Shown in pieces: positions 1 through 8,299 of a stretch of DNA of 12,587 nucleotides. A program made the translations under genes and the position numbers. Source of the DNA: Rhizobacter sp. Its GTDB lineage: Bacteria; Pseudomonadota; Gammaproteobacteria; Burkholderiales; Burkholderiaceae_C. The stretch covers positions 1 through 12,587 of the forward strand of contig JANYFX010000489.1 in NCBI GenBank assembly GCA_025359585.1, in the 5' to 3' direction. Every line of letters starts with the position of its first letter. Position 1 is the first letter of the stretch. The notes beneath the pieces were generated by a model. That model was not told where the DNA came from, made no database searches, and was given only the letters and a program-made list of their open reading frames with translations.

Positions 1-1125
<1,125 letters not shown>

Positions 1126-1129
<4 letters not shown>

Positions 1130-3024
1130 GAGGTGAGGTGTTGGCGGGCTTCGGCGGGGCTGAGCGCCCGGCGCCGCATCTCGACGAAGAACTCGTTGCG
1201 CTGCGCTTCGCCGACGGCACGCAGCCGGTAATCGAGGCTGGCGCCGTAACGCTCGCACAGCTCACGGCAAATATACAGGCCCAGGCCGGTGCCTCGGCTG
1301 CGCGTGGAGAAAAACGGCTCGAACAGATAGGGCTCCACGTCCGGCGGAATCGGCGCGCCGTCGCTGGCGATGCTGAGGAACGCCTGCGCCGCGTGCCGCG
1401 AGTCCAGGCGCAGGTGGATCGCACCTGGCTCCTGGGTCGCATAGCGCCGCGCGTTGTCGAGCAGGTTCACGAGCACGCGCCGCAAGTGCTCGGCGTCGAA
1501 CACCACACCGAGCGGCTCCGCCGGCACCTCGACACGCAGCACACTGCCTTCGCCAAGGCTCACGCCGGCGGCGCGCGCCCATTCGTCGCACACCGCCACG
1601 ACCTGCGCCGTTGCATCGATCGCGCCGACTTCCTGCACCACCCCCGGCGCCACTTCCATCACGTCGTCGACGATGCGTTTGAGGCGCTGCACGTTGTCGC
1701 TCACCATGCTCATCAGGCGGCGCTGCGCCGGGTCGGCCACGTCTTCGAGCAGCAAGGCGTTGGCCTGCGAGATCGCGGCGAGCGGGTTGCGGATTTCATG
1801 CGCGATGCCGGCCGACATGCGGCCCATCGCGGCCAGTTTTTCCTGGCGGCTGCGCGCCTGCATGTTGCGCACGTCTTCCAGAAACAGCACGCAGAATTCT
1901 TCGGTCGCCTGCGGCTCGCGCTTGCGCGTGAAGCGGATCCGCGCGCGCAGCGTGCGCTGCAGGCCGGCCTCGAAACGCAACACCACGTCGCGCCCCGCCT
2001 CGGGCCACGAGGCCTCGACGAACGCCCGCTCGACCGTGCCCACCAGCGAACCCCAGGCCTGCACGCCGCGCAGTTGAAACGGCGCCGGCCGGCTCATGCC
2101 GCTGGGCGCGAGCAGCCCACGCGCGGCCGGGTTGGCGGCGCGCACGCGGCCGCGCCGGTCCACCACCAGCACGCCTTCTTCCATCTCTTCGATCACGAGC
2201 CGGTTCAGCTGGGCCTGCTGGCGCGCCATCTCCATGCTGCCGCGCGCGGTCAGCTCTTCGCGCGCCAGGCGCCCGGCCAGTTCACCGGCCAGCACCGTGA
2301 TCACGAAGAAACCGCTGCCGGCGAGGCCCGCCTGGGTGATCTGCAAAGCGCTGTCGCCGCCGGAATAGCGCGCCAGCCAGGCCACGACAAGCAAGGCCAA
2401 CGTGACGGCCGCCGCCGTGGCCAGCGCGAGGATGCGCGGCGTCAGCACACCGGCCATCAACACCGGCATCACGAGCAGCGCCAGATAGTTGAGGGTCGCG
2501 GCCGGCGCCAGCACGTGCAGCGCCATGAAACACACCAGGTCGACGCCGATCGTGACGAGCCACTGCGGGCTGCGCAAGCGCACCAGCGCACCCGGTGCCG
2601 CCGCCGGCCGATAGCGCGGCAACAACCACAGGCCGATCGCCAGCAGGGCATACCCGATGCTCACGAGCAGCACCGGGTAGGTGGGCCGCGAGCCGAACAA
2701 ACCCGCGGCCACCAGCGTGGCCACCAGGGCCACGCCAAGGGCGGCGCGTGCGGCGATGAAGGTGCGGTAGATACGCTCGAACGCGCTCGTGCCCGACTTC
2801 ACCGCACGCGAGGCCTGGCGCGACAGGAAGCGCGAGTCCTTCGGCACCGACTCGGCCTGGTGCAGGCCATTGACGAAGTGCGACTCGTCTTCGGGCGAGC
2901 CTTCTTCGTGGAGTTCGGTGTCGGCTCCGAAGGCACCGAACCACGACTCTTCCGCGACCACCGGCTTGCGGCTGCCGGACCGCTCAGCGAAGCGCCGTTC
3001 CGATGGCCGCGCCGGCGTGCTCAT
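1126..3024 (-). CDS. pilS: PilS, membrane sensor histidine kinase of the type IV pilus two-component system
   Basis: 632-residue sensor kinase that should autophosphorylate and pass phosphate to PilR. Residues 1-85 are a soluble, partly acidic N-terminal stretch. Residues 87-250 hold about six hydrophobic segments. A PAS-like domain spans roughly 270-385 (EEGVLVVD...AANPAA). HisKA follows with phospho-accepting H409 in GIAHEIRNP. The ATPase domain has N-box residue N524 (LLDNARRYA) and a G-box GTGLGLYI further on. It is about 100 residues longer than the roughly 530-residue Pseudomonas PilS, and the excess is mostly the N-terminal tail. The ATG at 3024 shares ATGA with the upstream gene's stop. 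A GGAGG sits only 1 nt before it, too close to work normally, so coupling is likely. The stop also overlaps the pilR start. Confidence 0.9.
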
Positions 3025-3263
3025 GCCTCCGGGTGCGCCTGCTCGAAAGCAGCGCGGTGCGCGTCACCACAGAACACGCCTCCCTTTCCTGGCAAGGCTT
3101 CGTCACGCGGCAAGTGCACCCCGCACTGCGCACAGGCGAGCATCGGCTGCGGCTCGGCCGGGTTCGTGGGTCGAGCGCTCGGTGGCGGCGCACGCCGACG
3201 TTGCCCGCCGCGCAGCAGCCACAACAAGACCACCACGGCGATCAGGAACAGGAGGATCTTCAT
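3021..3263 (-). CDS. Small membrane-anchored zinc-ribbon-like protein (PP0621 type)
   Basis: An 80-residue protein. An N-terminal transmembrane helix (residues 2-17) is followed by a basic stop (RGGQRRR), a proline-rich linker (25-40) and a small C-terminal module with C44, C47, C65 and H69. That CxxC...CxxxH spacing looks like a zinc-binding knuckle, probably cytoplasmic by the positive-inside rule. The architecture matches the uncharacterised PP0621 family often found beside pilS in Pseudomonas and Burkholderiales; this attribution is from memory. The ATG at 3263 overlaps the ypjD stop and the TGA overlaps the pilS start, so it is embedded in a coupled operon. The frame stays open well upstream inside ypjD, but the hydrophobic N-terminus and ATGA junction fix the start here. 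Function is unknown; an accessory role in T4P sensing is only guilt by association. Confidence 0.8.
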   Translation of the reverse strand: MKILLFLIAVVVLLWLLRGGQRRRAPPPSARPTNPAEPQPMLACAQCGVHLPRDEALPGKGGVFCGDAHRAAFEQAHPEA

Positions 3264-4090
3264 GCCGGCGCCCGGTGCAGCAACACCTCGAGCACGAAGC
3301 GCGAGCCCACGTAAGCGAGCAGCAACAGCGCGGCACCGGCGTACACCCAGCGCGTCGCCGCGGGCCCGCGCCAGCCGAAGGCACGTCGGCCCGCGAGCAG
3401 ACCCGCGAACACGACCCAGCCGAGCATCGAAAAGACTGTCTTGTGGTCCCAGCGCCAGGGGCTCGCGAACCACGCGCCGAGCAGCAGCGCCGCCGACAAC
3501 ACCACGAAGCCCGCAGCCACGAAACGAAAGGTCAAGCGTTCGAGGCGCAACAAGGGCATACCCTTCATCGCACCGGTCACGGCCATCGCCGACGGCCGCA
3601 TCTGGCGCTCGGCGCGGCTCAGCATCGCGGCGTGCAGAACCGCCGCGCCGAAGAGCCCGTAAGAAGCGATACCGAGCACCCAGTGCAGCGGCGCCCAGCG
3701 CGAAGCCACCTGCGGGCGCAGCTCGCCGGGGAACATCCACGCGAGCACGACCACCACGATGCCGAGCAGCGCCAGCGTGCGGCGCGCACCGGGCAAAGGA
3801 AAAAAGCGGCTCTCGACGACGTAGACCGCCAGCACCAGCCACAGCGTCATCGACAAGGCCGGCGCGAACCCGAACCGGGCCACGACCACGTCACTGCCGA
3901 CACCGGCGATGTCGACCACGATCGCGATCGCGTGCGCGACCCAGCCGGTCACCAAGGCAGCGCGCAGGGCACCCGCGAAACGTTCGCCGAGCCCGACCGC
4001 CACCGCATAGGCCGCCACCGCGACCAGGCTGGGCAAGCCGAGTGCCAGCGCGGCTTCTCCCGCAGCCGAGGTACCGAACGATAGAATCAT
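3260..4090 (-). CDS. ypjD: YpjD-like inner membrane protein, cytochrome c assembly (CcsA-like) family
   Basis: A 276-residue polytopic membrane protein with about eight hydrophobic segments. It contains the family's tryptophan-rich signature near residues 207-217 (WFASPWRWDHK), resembling the WGxxWxWD motif of haem-handling CcsA/CcmC proteins. Histidines H53, H136, H153 and H216 are possible haem ligands. The E. coli relative YpjD is encoded next to ffh, and here too the gene is divergent from ffh. The chosen start, ATG 4090, has no Shine-Dalgarno, and a TACACT -10-like box lies 6 nt upstream, so the message may be leaderless. A longer frame reaching 4153 would run through the promoter region and into ffh and is less likely. 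It is the first gene of the operon leading to pilS/pilR. The exact biochemical role is not established. Confidence 0.85.
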   Translation of the reverse strand: MILSFGTSAAGEAALALGLPSLVAVAAYAVAVGLGERFAGALRAALVTGWVAHAIAIVVDIAGVGSDVVVARFGFAPALSMTLWLVLAVYVVESRFFPLPGARRTLALLGIVVVVLAWMFPGELRPQVASRWAPLHWVLGIASYGLFGAAVLHAAMLSRAERQMRPSAMAVTGAMKGMPLLRLERLTFRFVAAGFVVLSAALLLGAWFASPWRWDHKTVFSMLGWVVFAGLLAGRRAFGWRGPAATRWVYAGAALLLLAYVGSRFVLEVLLHRAPA

Positions 4091-4140
4091 GCTGACAGTG
4101 TACTTTCGTGCCTGCACGCTCAAGGCTCGCTCAACACCGA
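4082..4140. promoter_or_regulatory. Divergent promoter region between ypjD and ffh
   Basis: Only 50 bp separate the two start codons. On the minus strand TACACT (4102-4097) is preceded by TTGAGC (4123-4118) at a short 15-bp spacing. A transcript starting about 7 nt after the -10 box would begin on the ypjD ATG itself. On the plus strand TAGAAT (4082-4087) is a possible -10 box for ffh, lying inside the first ypjD codons, with no convincing -35. The two putative promoters would overlap and could compete. Seen by eye only. Confidence 0.4.
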
Positions 4141-5520
4141 ATGGCTTCCACACTCACCGACCGCCTGAGTCGGCTCGTCAAGACGATGCGCGGCCAGGCC
4201 CGCATCACCGAAGACAACGTGCAGGACATGCTGCGCGAAGTGCGCATGGCGCTCCTCGAAGCCGACGTGGCCCTGCCGGTCGTGCGCGACTTCATCGCGC
4301 GGGTCAAAGACAAGGCGCTCGGCGCCGAGGTGGTGGGTTCGCTCTCGCCGGGCCAGGCGTTGGTGGGCATCGTCAACCGCGAATTGGCGGCGACGATGGG
4401 CGAAGGCGTGTCCGACATCAACCTCGCCGCCCAGCCGCCGGCCGTGATCCTGATGGCTGGCCTGCAAGGCGCGGGCAAGACCACGACCACCGCCAAACTC
4501 GCCAAGCACCTGATCGAGAAGCGCAAGAAGAAGGTGCTCACGGTCTCGGCCGACGTGTACCGCCCGGCCGCGATCGAGCAGCTGAAGATGGTGACGAAGC
4601 AGGCCGGCGCCGAGTGGTTCGCCTCCAGCGCCGAAGACAAGCCGCTCGCCATCGCGCTGGCCGCGCTCGACTACGCGCGCAAGCACTACTTCGACGTGCT
4701 GCTGGTCGACACCGCCGGGCGCCTGGCGATCGACGCCACGCTGATGCAGGAGATCACCGAACTGCACGCAGCGCTGAAGCCGGTCGAAACGCTGTTCGTC
4801 GTCGACGCCATGCAGGGCCAAGACGCGATCAACACCGCCAAGGCCTTCAAGGACGCGCTGCCTCTGACCGGCATCGTGCTCACCAAGATGGACGGTGACT
4901 CGCGCGGTGGCGCGGCCCTCTCGGTGCGGCAGATCACCGGCGCGCCGATCAAGTTCGCAGGCGTCAGCGAGAAGATCGACGGCCTCGAGGTCTTCGATGC
5001 GCAGCGCCACGCCGGCCGCGTGCTCGGCATGGGCGACATCGTCGGCCTGGTCGAAGAGGTGCAAAAAGGCGTCGACATGGCGGCGGCGCAGAAGCTCGTC
5101 GACAAGGTGAAGTCCGGCGACGTCTTCGACCTGAACGACTTTCTCTCGCAGATCTCGCAGATGAAGAAGATGGGCGGCCTCTCGGGCCTGATGGACAAGC
5201 TCCCCACGCAGATGATGGGCAAGGCAGCCAACCTCGGCCAGGCCGACATGGACCGCGCCGAGCGCGACGTGCGCCGCATGGAAGGCATCATCTGCTCGAT
5301 GACCCCGCTCGAACGCCGCAAGCCCGACCTGCTCAAGGCCACGCGCAAGCGCCGCATCGCGGCCGGTGCCGGTGTGCAGGTTCAGGAAGTGAACCGCCTG
5401 CTCAACCAGTACGAGCAGATGCGCGACATGATGAAGAAGATGAAGGGTGGCGGCATGATGAAGATGATGAAACGTTTGGGTGGCATGAAAGGCATGGGCG
5501 GCCCCGGCGGAATGCGCTGA
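4141..5520 (+). CDS. ffh: Ffh, signal recognition particle GTPase (SRP54)
   Basis: A 459-residue protein subunit of the bacterial SRP. With 4.5S RNA it binds hydrophobic signal sequences on ribosomes and docks with FtsY at the membrane. The N domain is residues 1-90. The G domain has P-loop GLQGAGKT at 107-114, ADVYRPAA at 137-144, DTAGRL at 190-195 and TKMD at 248-251 followed by GDSRGGAAL. The methionine-rich M domain runs from about 325 to the end (GDVFDLNDFL, SMTPLERRKPDLL, and a C-terminal Met/Lys/Gly tail). Length and all motifs are normal. The ATG at 4141 fits the family N-terminus (ASTLTDRLSRL). A GTG at 4108 would add 11 atypical residues. No strong ribosome-binding site is visible; AAGG at 4122-4125 is far upstream. 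Confidence 0.97.
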   Translation: MASTLTDRLSRLVKTMRGQARITEDNVQDMLREVRMALLEADVALPVVRDFIARVKDKALGAEVVGSLSPGQALVGIVNRELAATMGEGVSDINLAAQPPAVILMAGLQGAGKTTTTAKLAKHLIEKRKKKVLTVSADVYRPAAIEQLKMVTKQAGAEWFASSAEDKPLAIALAALDYARKHYFDVLLVDTAGRLAIDATLMQEITELHAALKPVETLFVVDAMQGQDAINTAKAFKDALPLTGIVLTKMDGDSRGGAALSVRQITGAPIKFAGVSEKIDGLEVFDAQRHAGRVLGMGDIVGLVEEVQKGVDMAAAQKLVDKVKSGDVFDLNDFLSQISQMKKMGGLSGLMDKLPTQMMGKAANLGQADMDRAERDVRRMEGIICSMTPLERRKPDLLKATRKRRIAAGAGVQVQEVNRLLNQYEQMRDMMKKMKGGGMMKMMKRLGGMKGMGGPGGMR

Positions 5521-5564
5521 CACGCGCCCGATGGTTCGTGCCCCGCGAGGGCAAGGAGCGATGA

Positions 5565-6266
5565 ATGAATTCTTGGCTGATTGCGCTGCTGGTGGTCCTG
5601 GCGGCGGGTGTGTTGTGGTGGTGGTTGCGCAGGCGCGAGTCGGGCGGCGTTCGCGTCGCGGTAGCGGAAGACCGCATCGACACCCTCATCGGCTGGCCGC
5701 CGCAGGCGACCCGCGTGATGACCACGCCCGAGCGCATCGCGTTCGGCACCCTGGTGCGGGCACTTCCTGAATACATGATCCTGGCGCAGGTGCCGCTTTC
5801 ACGTTTCCTGAGCGTGCCCAAACGCAACTCGTATTCCGACTGGCTGCGCCGGCTCGGCTACCAGAGCGTCGACTTCGTGGTGTGCGACATGACCTCGCAG
5901 GTCATCGCCGTGATCGAGATCCAGAGTGCCGACAACCGCAACAGCGACCGAGCGCGCAAGCGGCTTTCGCGCATCGGGCGTTCGCTCAAAGCGGCCGAGA
6001 TTCCGATGCATGTGTGGACCGAAAACGTGCTGCCTTCGGCCGATGCTGCGCGTGAAGCCGTGTTGCCACGACCGACGGCCACAGCGACCGACGCGGCGCC
6101 TGTGCAGTCGCCGCTCAGTGGCCCGGCGTCGATGGCGCTCGGCAAGGCCAACGATTTGTTCGTGGACACCGACATCGATGCCAGCCGCGACGACCTGATC
6201 GAAGCGCCACCCTCGACCTGGTTCGACGAATTCGACTCCGGCCCCACGCCACTGCAAAAACGCTGA
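5565..6266 (+). CDS. DUF2726 family membrane-anchored protein
   Basis: A 233-residue protein with one N-terminal transmembrane helix (residues 4-20), a basic cytoplasmic anchor (LRRRE), a globular domain at about 45-155 and a low-complexity acidic C-terminal tail. The globular part (TTPERIAFGTLVRALPEYMI, then VDFVVCD...AVIEIQ) looks like DUF2726, a domain of unknown function with a restriction-endonuclease-like appearance. D103 and E118 would occupy the acidic positions, but the usual next metal-site residue is Q120 here, so catalysis is doubtful. AAGGAG at 5553-5558 lies 6 nt before ATG 5565 and 2 nt before ATG 5561 in another frame; spacing and homology favour 5565. It follows ffh by 44 bp, probably co-transcribed. 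Function unknown. Confidence 0.82.
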   Translation: MNSWLIALLVVLAAGVLWWWLRRRESGGVRVAVAEDRIDTLIGWPPQATRVMTTPERIAFGTLVRALPEYMILAQVPLSRFLSVPKRNSYSDWLRRLGYQSVDFVVCDMTSQVIAVIEIQSADNRNSDRARKRLSRIGRSLKAAEIPMHVWTENVLPSADAAREAVLPRPTATATDAAPVQSPLSGPASMALGKANDLFVDTDIDASRDDLIEAPPSTWFDEFDSGPTPLQKR

Positions 6267-6288
6267 CGCGTTTTGGCCGATCGCGGCC
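6257..6288. terminator. Bidirectional intrinsic terminator between the DUF2726 gene and ftsY
   Basis: A perfect 7-bp inverted repeat, AAAACGC (6257-6263) / GCGTTTT (6268-6274), with a 4-nt loop contains the DUF2726 stop codon. It has T-tracts in both directions. A second small hairpin, GGCCG (6275-6279) / CGGCC (6284-6288), abuts it and ends next to the ftsY stop. Both lie between converging genes, where a shared terminator is expected. The AT-rich arms make a short stem, so efficiency is uncertain. Confidence 0.6.
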
Positions 6289-7314
6289 TCAGGCCAACAG
6301 CGCCTGCGCGAACTCGCGTGCGCTGAAGGTCTGCAGGTCTTCGAGCTTTTCGCCCACGCCGATGAAGTAGACCGGCAGCGATCGACCCCCGGCGCGCACC
6401 CGCTCACGCGACCACAGCGCCACGGCCGCGAGCACACCCCCCTTGGCCGTGCCGTCGAGCTTGGTGATGATCAAGCCGGTCAGCTGCAAGGCCTCGTCGA
6501 ACACCTGCACCTGCGTCAGCGCGTTCTGGCCGGTGTTGCCGTCGACCACCAACAGCACCTCGTGCGGCGCGCCGTCTTGTGCCTTGGCGATGACGCGACG
6601 GATCTTCTTCAACTCTTCCATCAGGTGCAGTTGCGTCGTCAGGCGCCCGGCGGTGTCGGCGATCACCACGTCGCAGCCACGGGCCTTGCCCGCGATCACG
6701 GCGTCGAAAGTCACGGCCGCCGGGTCGCCGCCATCCTGGCTGACGATCTCGACCTGATTGCGCCCGGCCCACACCGCGAGCTGTTCGCGCGCGGCGGCGC
6801 GGAAGGTGTCGGCGGCGGCGAGCAAGACCTTCTTGTGGGCATCGGCCAGGTGGCGGGTCAGCTTGCCGATGCTGGTGGTCTTGCCGGCGCCGTTGACGCC
6901 CACGACCATCATCACCGTCGGCCGGTGTTCGCCCACGCGCAGCGCCTGTTCGAGCGGCGCCAGCAGATCGGCGAGCGCGTCGGCCAGCAGGCCCTTCACG
7001 GCTTGCGGCTCGGTCGCCTTCGCGTCCTTCACACGGCGCTTCAGGTCGGCGAGCAGGAACTCGGTCGCCTTGACACCCGCATCGGCCATCAACAGCGCCG
7101 ACTCCAGTTCTTCATACAGCGCGTCGTCGATCTGCGTGCCGGTGAAGACCTGGGCGATGCTGGAACCGGTCTTGCGCAGGCCGCCGCGCAACTTGTCGAC
7201 CCAGCTGCGGCGCTCGGGTTCGGGTGCGACCGCCACGGGCAGCGGCACCACGGCCAACGGCGCCGACGCGGCGTCGGGCGGGGTGGCAGGCTTCTTCTTG
7301 AAAAAACTGAACAT
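6289..7314 (-). CDS. ftsY: FtsY, signal recognition particle receptor GTPase
   Basis: A 341-residue SRP receptor that docks Ffh-ribosome complexes at the inner membrane. The N-terminus is short: MFSFFKKK, then about 28 Ala/Pro/Val-rich residues, with no long acidic A domain. The N domain follows (about 38-125). The G domain carries GVNGAGKT at 139-146, DTFRAAA at 169-175, DTAGR at 220-224, TKLD at 284-287 and GVGEKLEDL near 319-327. Compared with E. coli FtsY, about nine extra residues (around WSRERVRAGGRS) lie between G4 and the closing motif. The ATG at 7314 is supported by the N-terminal pattern, but no Shine-Dalgarno precedes it. It is transcribed toward ffh and the DUF2726 gene, apparently as a single gene; the often-neighbouring rsmD is not seen here. 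Confidence 0.95.
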   Translation of the reverse strand: MFSFFKKKPATPPDAASAPLAVVPLPVAVAPEPERRSWVDKLRGGLRKTGSSIAQVFTGTQIDDALYEELESALLMADAGVKATEFLLADLKRRVKDAKATEPQAVKGLLADALADLLAPLEQALRVGEHRPTVMMVVGVNGAGKTTSIGKLTRHLADAHKKVLLAAADTFRAAAREQLAVWAGRNQVEIVSQDGGDPAAVTFDAVIAGKARGCDVVIADTAGRLTTQLHLMEELKKIRRVIAKAQDGAPHEVLLVVDGNTGQNALTQVQVFDEALQLTGLIITKLDGTAKGGVLAAVALWSRERVRAGGRSLPVYFIGVGEKLEDLQTFSAREFAQALLA

Positions 7315-7404
7315 GCGGGGCAGGCGTCGGCCCGGGTGGGCGTGAAGGGCTGAGGGCAGAGCACGTTCCGACGGGGCTGCAGCGCAACCCGATCCGGGCA
7401 GCGA

Positions 7405-7410
7405 TATAAT
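7405..7410 (+). promoter_or_regulatory. -10 box of the tRNA promoter
   Basis: A consensus TATAAT lies 10 nt upstream of the mature tRNA 5' end. No good -35 hexamer is visible at 16-18 bp spacing; the region reads GCGCAA or similar. A G+C-rich stretch follows between the box and the tRNA, but no typical discriminator was established. Confidence 0.6.
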
Positions 7411-7420
7411 CGAAGGCTTA

Positions 7421-7497
<77 letters not shown>

Positions 7498-7508
7498 AAA
7501 ATTCAATG

Positions 7509-7546
7509 AAGCCCTGCAGGCCACCAGTCTGCAGGGCTTTTTGTTT
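7509..7546 (+). terminator. Intrinsic terminator after the tRNA
   Basis: An 11-bp perfect stem, AAGCCCTGCAG (7509-7519) / CTGCAGGGCTT (7529-7539), has a 9-nt loop and runs into TTTTTGTTT. It starts 12 nt after the tRNA CCA end. It separates tRNA transcription from the downstream isomerase gene, which therefore needs its own promoter or read-through. Confidence 0.9.
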
Positions 7547-7577
7547 GGCGGCCCGTCCCCCCGCCGGGCCTTGCTCT

Positions 7578-7604
7578 ATCCTGATCAGAACCCAGCATCA
7601 GGAT
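7578..7604 (+). promoter_or_regulatory. Inverted repeat covering the maiA ribosome-binding site
   Basis: A perfect 8-bp inverted repeat, ATCCTGAT (7578-7585) / ATCAGGAT (7597-7604), has an 11-nt loop. The right arm contains the AGGA (7600-7603) that sits 6 nt before the ATG at 7610. As RNA it could hide the ribosome-binding site; as DNA it could be an operator. It may also be chance. Confidence 0.4.
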
Positions 7605-7609
7605 CCATC

Positions 7610-8287
7610 ATGACCACTTCCGCCCGCTTCGAGCTCTACTCTTTCTGGCGCACCTCGGCCACCTACCGGGTGCGCGTGGCGTTTAACCTGAAGGGCGTGC
7701 AGCCGCACGAGCGCAACGTCAACCTCGACACCGGCGAGCAGCGCGGCGAGGCGTTCCTGAAGATCAACCCGCTCGGCGCCATTCCAGCCTTGCTGGACAA
7801 CGAGGCCGGCGCTTCTGCAGTGCCCATCACGCAGTCGATCGCGATTCTCGAATTCCTCGACGAAACCTACCCGAGCCCCGCATTGCTGCCCACCGACCCG
7901 CACGGCCGCGCCCGCGTGCGCTCACTGGCCGCGATGCTGGTTGCCGACACTCACCCGCTGATCACGCCGCGCGTCAAGAAGTACCTGACGACCGCTGGTG
8001 GGTTCGACGACGCGGCCTGGCGCGCCTGGCAAATCCAGTGGTTCACGACCGGGTTGCAGGCCTTCGAACAGCGCCTGGCGAGCGAACCCGGCACCGGCAC
8101 GTACTGCCACGGCGACACGGTGACGCTGGCCGACATCTGCCTCGCCAGCATCATCGTCGTGATGCGCGTGTTCAAGATCGAGGTGGCGAACATCCCGACG
8201 ATCGACCGCATCATGGCGACGTGCGAGAAGCACGAAGCCTTCGCGAAGGCCGCACCCGCGCGCCAGCAAGGCGCGCCGCAGCCTTGA
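7610..8287 (+). CDS. maiA: Maleylacetoacetate isomerase / zeta-class glutathione S-transferase
   Basis: A 225-residue protein. The family isomerises maleylacetoacetate to fumarylacetoacetate with glutathione (tyrosine/homogentisate breakdown), and some members act on maleylpyruvate. The thioredoxin-fold N-terminal domain contains the zeta signature around W13-F25 (WRTSATYRVRVAF), then INPLGAIPALL and the glutathione-binding ITQSIAILEFLDE. The helical C-terminal domain includes DTHPLITPRV and TLADICLA. In place of the usual SSC/SSA active-site triplet it reads T15-S16-A17, so the first serine is threonine and the cysteine is absent. The longer frame back to 7541 would start inside the terminator; ATG 7610 with AGGA 6 nt upstream is preferred. 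No other homogentisate-pathway gene is adjacent, so the exact substrate is uncertain. The stop lies 9 bp from a converging gene. Confidence 0.85.
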   Translation: MTTSARFELYSFWRTSATYRVRVAFNLKGVQPHERNVNLDTGEQRGEAFLKINPLGAIPALLDNEAGASAVPITQSIAILEFLDETYPSPALLPTDPHGRARVRSLAAMLVADTHPLITPRVKKYLTTAGGFDDAAWRAWQIQWFTTGLQAFEQRLASEPGTGTYCHGDTVTLADICLASIIVVMRVFKIEVANIPTIDRIMATCEKHEAFAKAAPARQQGAPQP

Positions 8288-8299
8288 GCGGTCGGCTCA
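8285..8299. terminator. Possible weak hairpin at the maiA / oxidoreductase convergence
   Basis: TGAGC (8285-8289) and GCTCA (8295-8299) form a 5-bp inverted repeat around a 5-nt loop, and each arm contains one of the two converging stop codons. There is no T-tract on either side, so termination is speculative. Confidence 0.25.

Noticed and set aside
1138..4095. A 985-codon open frame on the plus strand opposite pilS, the small protein gene and ypjD
   Set aside because: Arg/His/Ala-rich low-complexity translation, and it spans three well-supported minus-strand genes. Long antisense frames are expected in high-GC DNA with strong third-position bias.
5410..5517. Repetitive ATGATGAAG-type sequence at the end of ffh considered as a repeat element
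   Set aside because: It encodes the normal Met/Lys/Gly-rich C-terminal tail of the Ffh M domain.
4120..5523. A 467-codon minus-strand open frame opposite ffh
   Set aside because: The His/Leu-rich translation mirrors ffh codon use; ffh is unambiguous on the plus strand.
5531..5770. Alternative frame with an ATG at 5561 downstream of the same ribosome-binding site
   Set aside because: The SD spacing is only 2 nt and the product has no recognisable features, whereas the 5565 frame gives a membrane-anchored DUF2726 protein.
6562..7353. A 263-codon plus-strand frame opposite ftsY
   Set aside because: Shadow of ftsY, whose GTPase motifs are all present on the minus strand.
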